Made by a program: the position numbers and the translations under genes
The notes under the pieces: model-generated
Databases searched by the model: none
What the model was told of the DNA's origin: nothing
Seen by the model: only the letters and a program-made list of their open reading frames with translations
Assembly: GCA_030386875.1 (NCBI GenBank)
Contig: CM059560.1
Location: 43,194,757 to 43,258,756, forward strand
Direction: 5' to 3'
DNA length: 64,000 nt
Source of the DNA: Morinoia aosen
Taxonomy: Eukaryota > Arthropoda > Malacostraca > Amphipoda > Talitridae
In this document: in pieces, positions 63,428-64,000 of the stretch
Layout: every line of letters begins with the position of its first letter
Numbering within the stretch: the first letter of the stretch is position 1

Positions 63428-64000
63428 GTACGCTGTAGAGATACCTCGTGTACTCCTTTGTACGTTCTAGAGATATTTCCTGTACTCCTCTGTGCGCTGT
63501 AGAGATACCTTCTGTACTTCTTTGTGCGCTGTAGAGATACCTTCTGTACTCCTTTGAGAGCGGTAGAGATACCTTCTGTACTCCTTTGTGCGCTGTAGAG
63601 ATACCTTCTGTACTCGTTTGTGCGCTGTAGAGATACCTTCTGTACTCCTTTGTACGCTGTAGAGATACCTCGTGTACTCCTTTGTGCGCTGTAGAGATAC
63701 CTTCTGTACTCCTTTGTGCGCTGTAGAGATACCTCCTGTACTCCTTTGTGCGCTGTAGAGATACCATCTGTACTCCTTTGTACGCTGTAGAGATACCTCG
63801 TGTAACCCTTTGTACGTTCTAGAGATATTTCCTGTACTCCTTTGTGCGCTGTAGAGATACCTTCTGTACTCCTTTGTGCGCTGTAGAGATACCTTCTGTA
63901 CTCCTTTGTGCGCTGTAGAGATACCTTCTGTACTCCTTTGAGCGCTGTAGAGATACCTTCTGTACTCTTTTGTACGCTGTAGAGATACCTTCTGTACTCC
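63428..64000 (+). repeat. Right-edge satellite units
   Basis: Ordinary monomers run to the end of the window with no sign of an array boundary. Private changes include TTTGAGAGCGG near 63,556, ACTCGTTTG near 63,614 and CGTGTAACCC near 63,799. Reading frames here (63,339-63,767) are repeat by-products. Confidence 0.8.

Larger units (their letters stand above)
1..64000 (+). repeat. Uninterrupted 32-bp satellite array
   Basis: Every line of the window is made of a 32-bp unit beginning CGCTGTAGAG and ending in TTTGTG or TTTGTA. Unit starts fall at 1, 33, 65, 97 and so on; the phase is kept exactly to about 5.85 kb, where the first 1-base deletion occurs. All units lie in the same orientation and I saw no foreign insert or unique spacer. 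The type A unit has 5 A, 8 C, 7 G and 12 T (15/32 GC) with a strong excess of T over A on this strand. Monomers differ mostly by point changes; only a few have altered length (30 or 31 bp). Neither array end lies in the window. A eukaryotic heterochromatic location is inferred from size and homogeneity, not proved. I do not recognise the monomer from any named satellite. Confidence 0.98.

Noticed and set aside
1..64000. CRISPR array (regular 32-bp direct repeats)
   Set aside because: There are no unique spacers between repeats; the repeats abut each other, and no cas gene is present.
1..64000. Telomere repeat or CENP-B box
   Set aside because: The unit has no short G-rich telomere motif, and I could not find a CENP-B-box-like core in A, B or C units. 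Centromere identity cannot be inferred from sequence alone.
1..64000. Transposon, LTR, inverted repeat, tRNA or rRNA
   Set aside because: I found no segment that departs from the 32-bp unit long enough to hold one, and no orientation switch of the monomers.

Overview
The whole 64,000-base window is one uninterrupted satellite DNA array. It is built from a 32-bp monomer (positions 1-32 are a clean copy) repeated head to tail in one orientation, about 2,000 times. I found no unique sequence, gene, RNA gene, transposon or CRISPR locus. Long arrays of this kind are typical of eukaryotic heterochromatin (pericentromeric, subtelomeric or sex-chromosome blocks). I do not recognise the monomer and cannot name the organism. 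Nothing in the sequence suggests a bacterial, viral or plasmid region.

The array has three nested levels. Level 1 is three monomer classes: A (the majority), B (5 differences from A; carries a TCTAGA hexamer) and C (2 internal differences; usually sits just before B). Level 2 is higher-order blocks of 5 to 8 monomers bounded by B, most regularly a 7-monomer, 224-bp block B-A-A-A-A-A-C, seen five times in a row at 38,874-39,993. Level 3 is kilobase-scale copies recognised by rare 'barcode' mutations. Positions 1-10,780 match 13,567-24,346 at a constant offset of 13,566. Copy 2 from about 16.6 kb matches copy 3 (about 28.2-38.65 kb) at offsets that grow from 11,613 to 11,933 through insertion of whole monomers. 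Positions 35.55-38.65 kb match 42.17-45.27 kb (offset 6,621). A second family occupies the right part: about 38.97-42.05, 45.78-49.27, 49.27-51.47 and 56.1-58.03 kb (offsets 6,813/6,877, 2,526 and 6,234). A third family pairs 51.57-56.08 with 58.86-63.43 kb (offset 7,288, then 7,352).

Reading frames of up to 355 codons exist, nearly all on the minus strand, but they are by-products of the repeat. Because 32 leaves remainder 2 when divided by 3, three monomers (96 bp) are read in three successive frames and give a 32-residue peptide repeat. The type A monomer has no stop in any minus-strand frame, and B supplies a stop in one frame only. The consensus has no ATG on either strand, and the starts arise from point mutations. 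I annotate no CDS. The interest here is in array architecture and evolution: recent large amplifications, barcode lineages, and a few monomers of unusual length that shift the phase of the array. All comparisons were by eye; no alignment was run, so copy boundaries are good to one or a few monomers.
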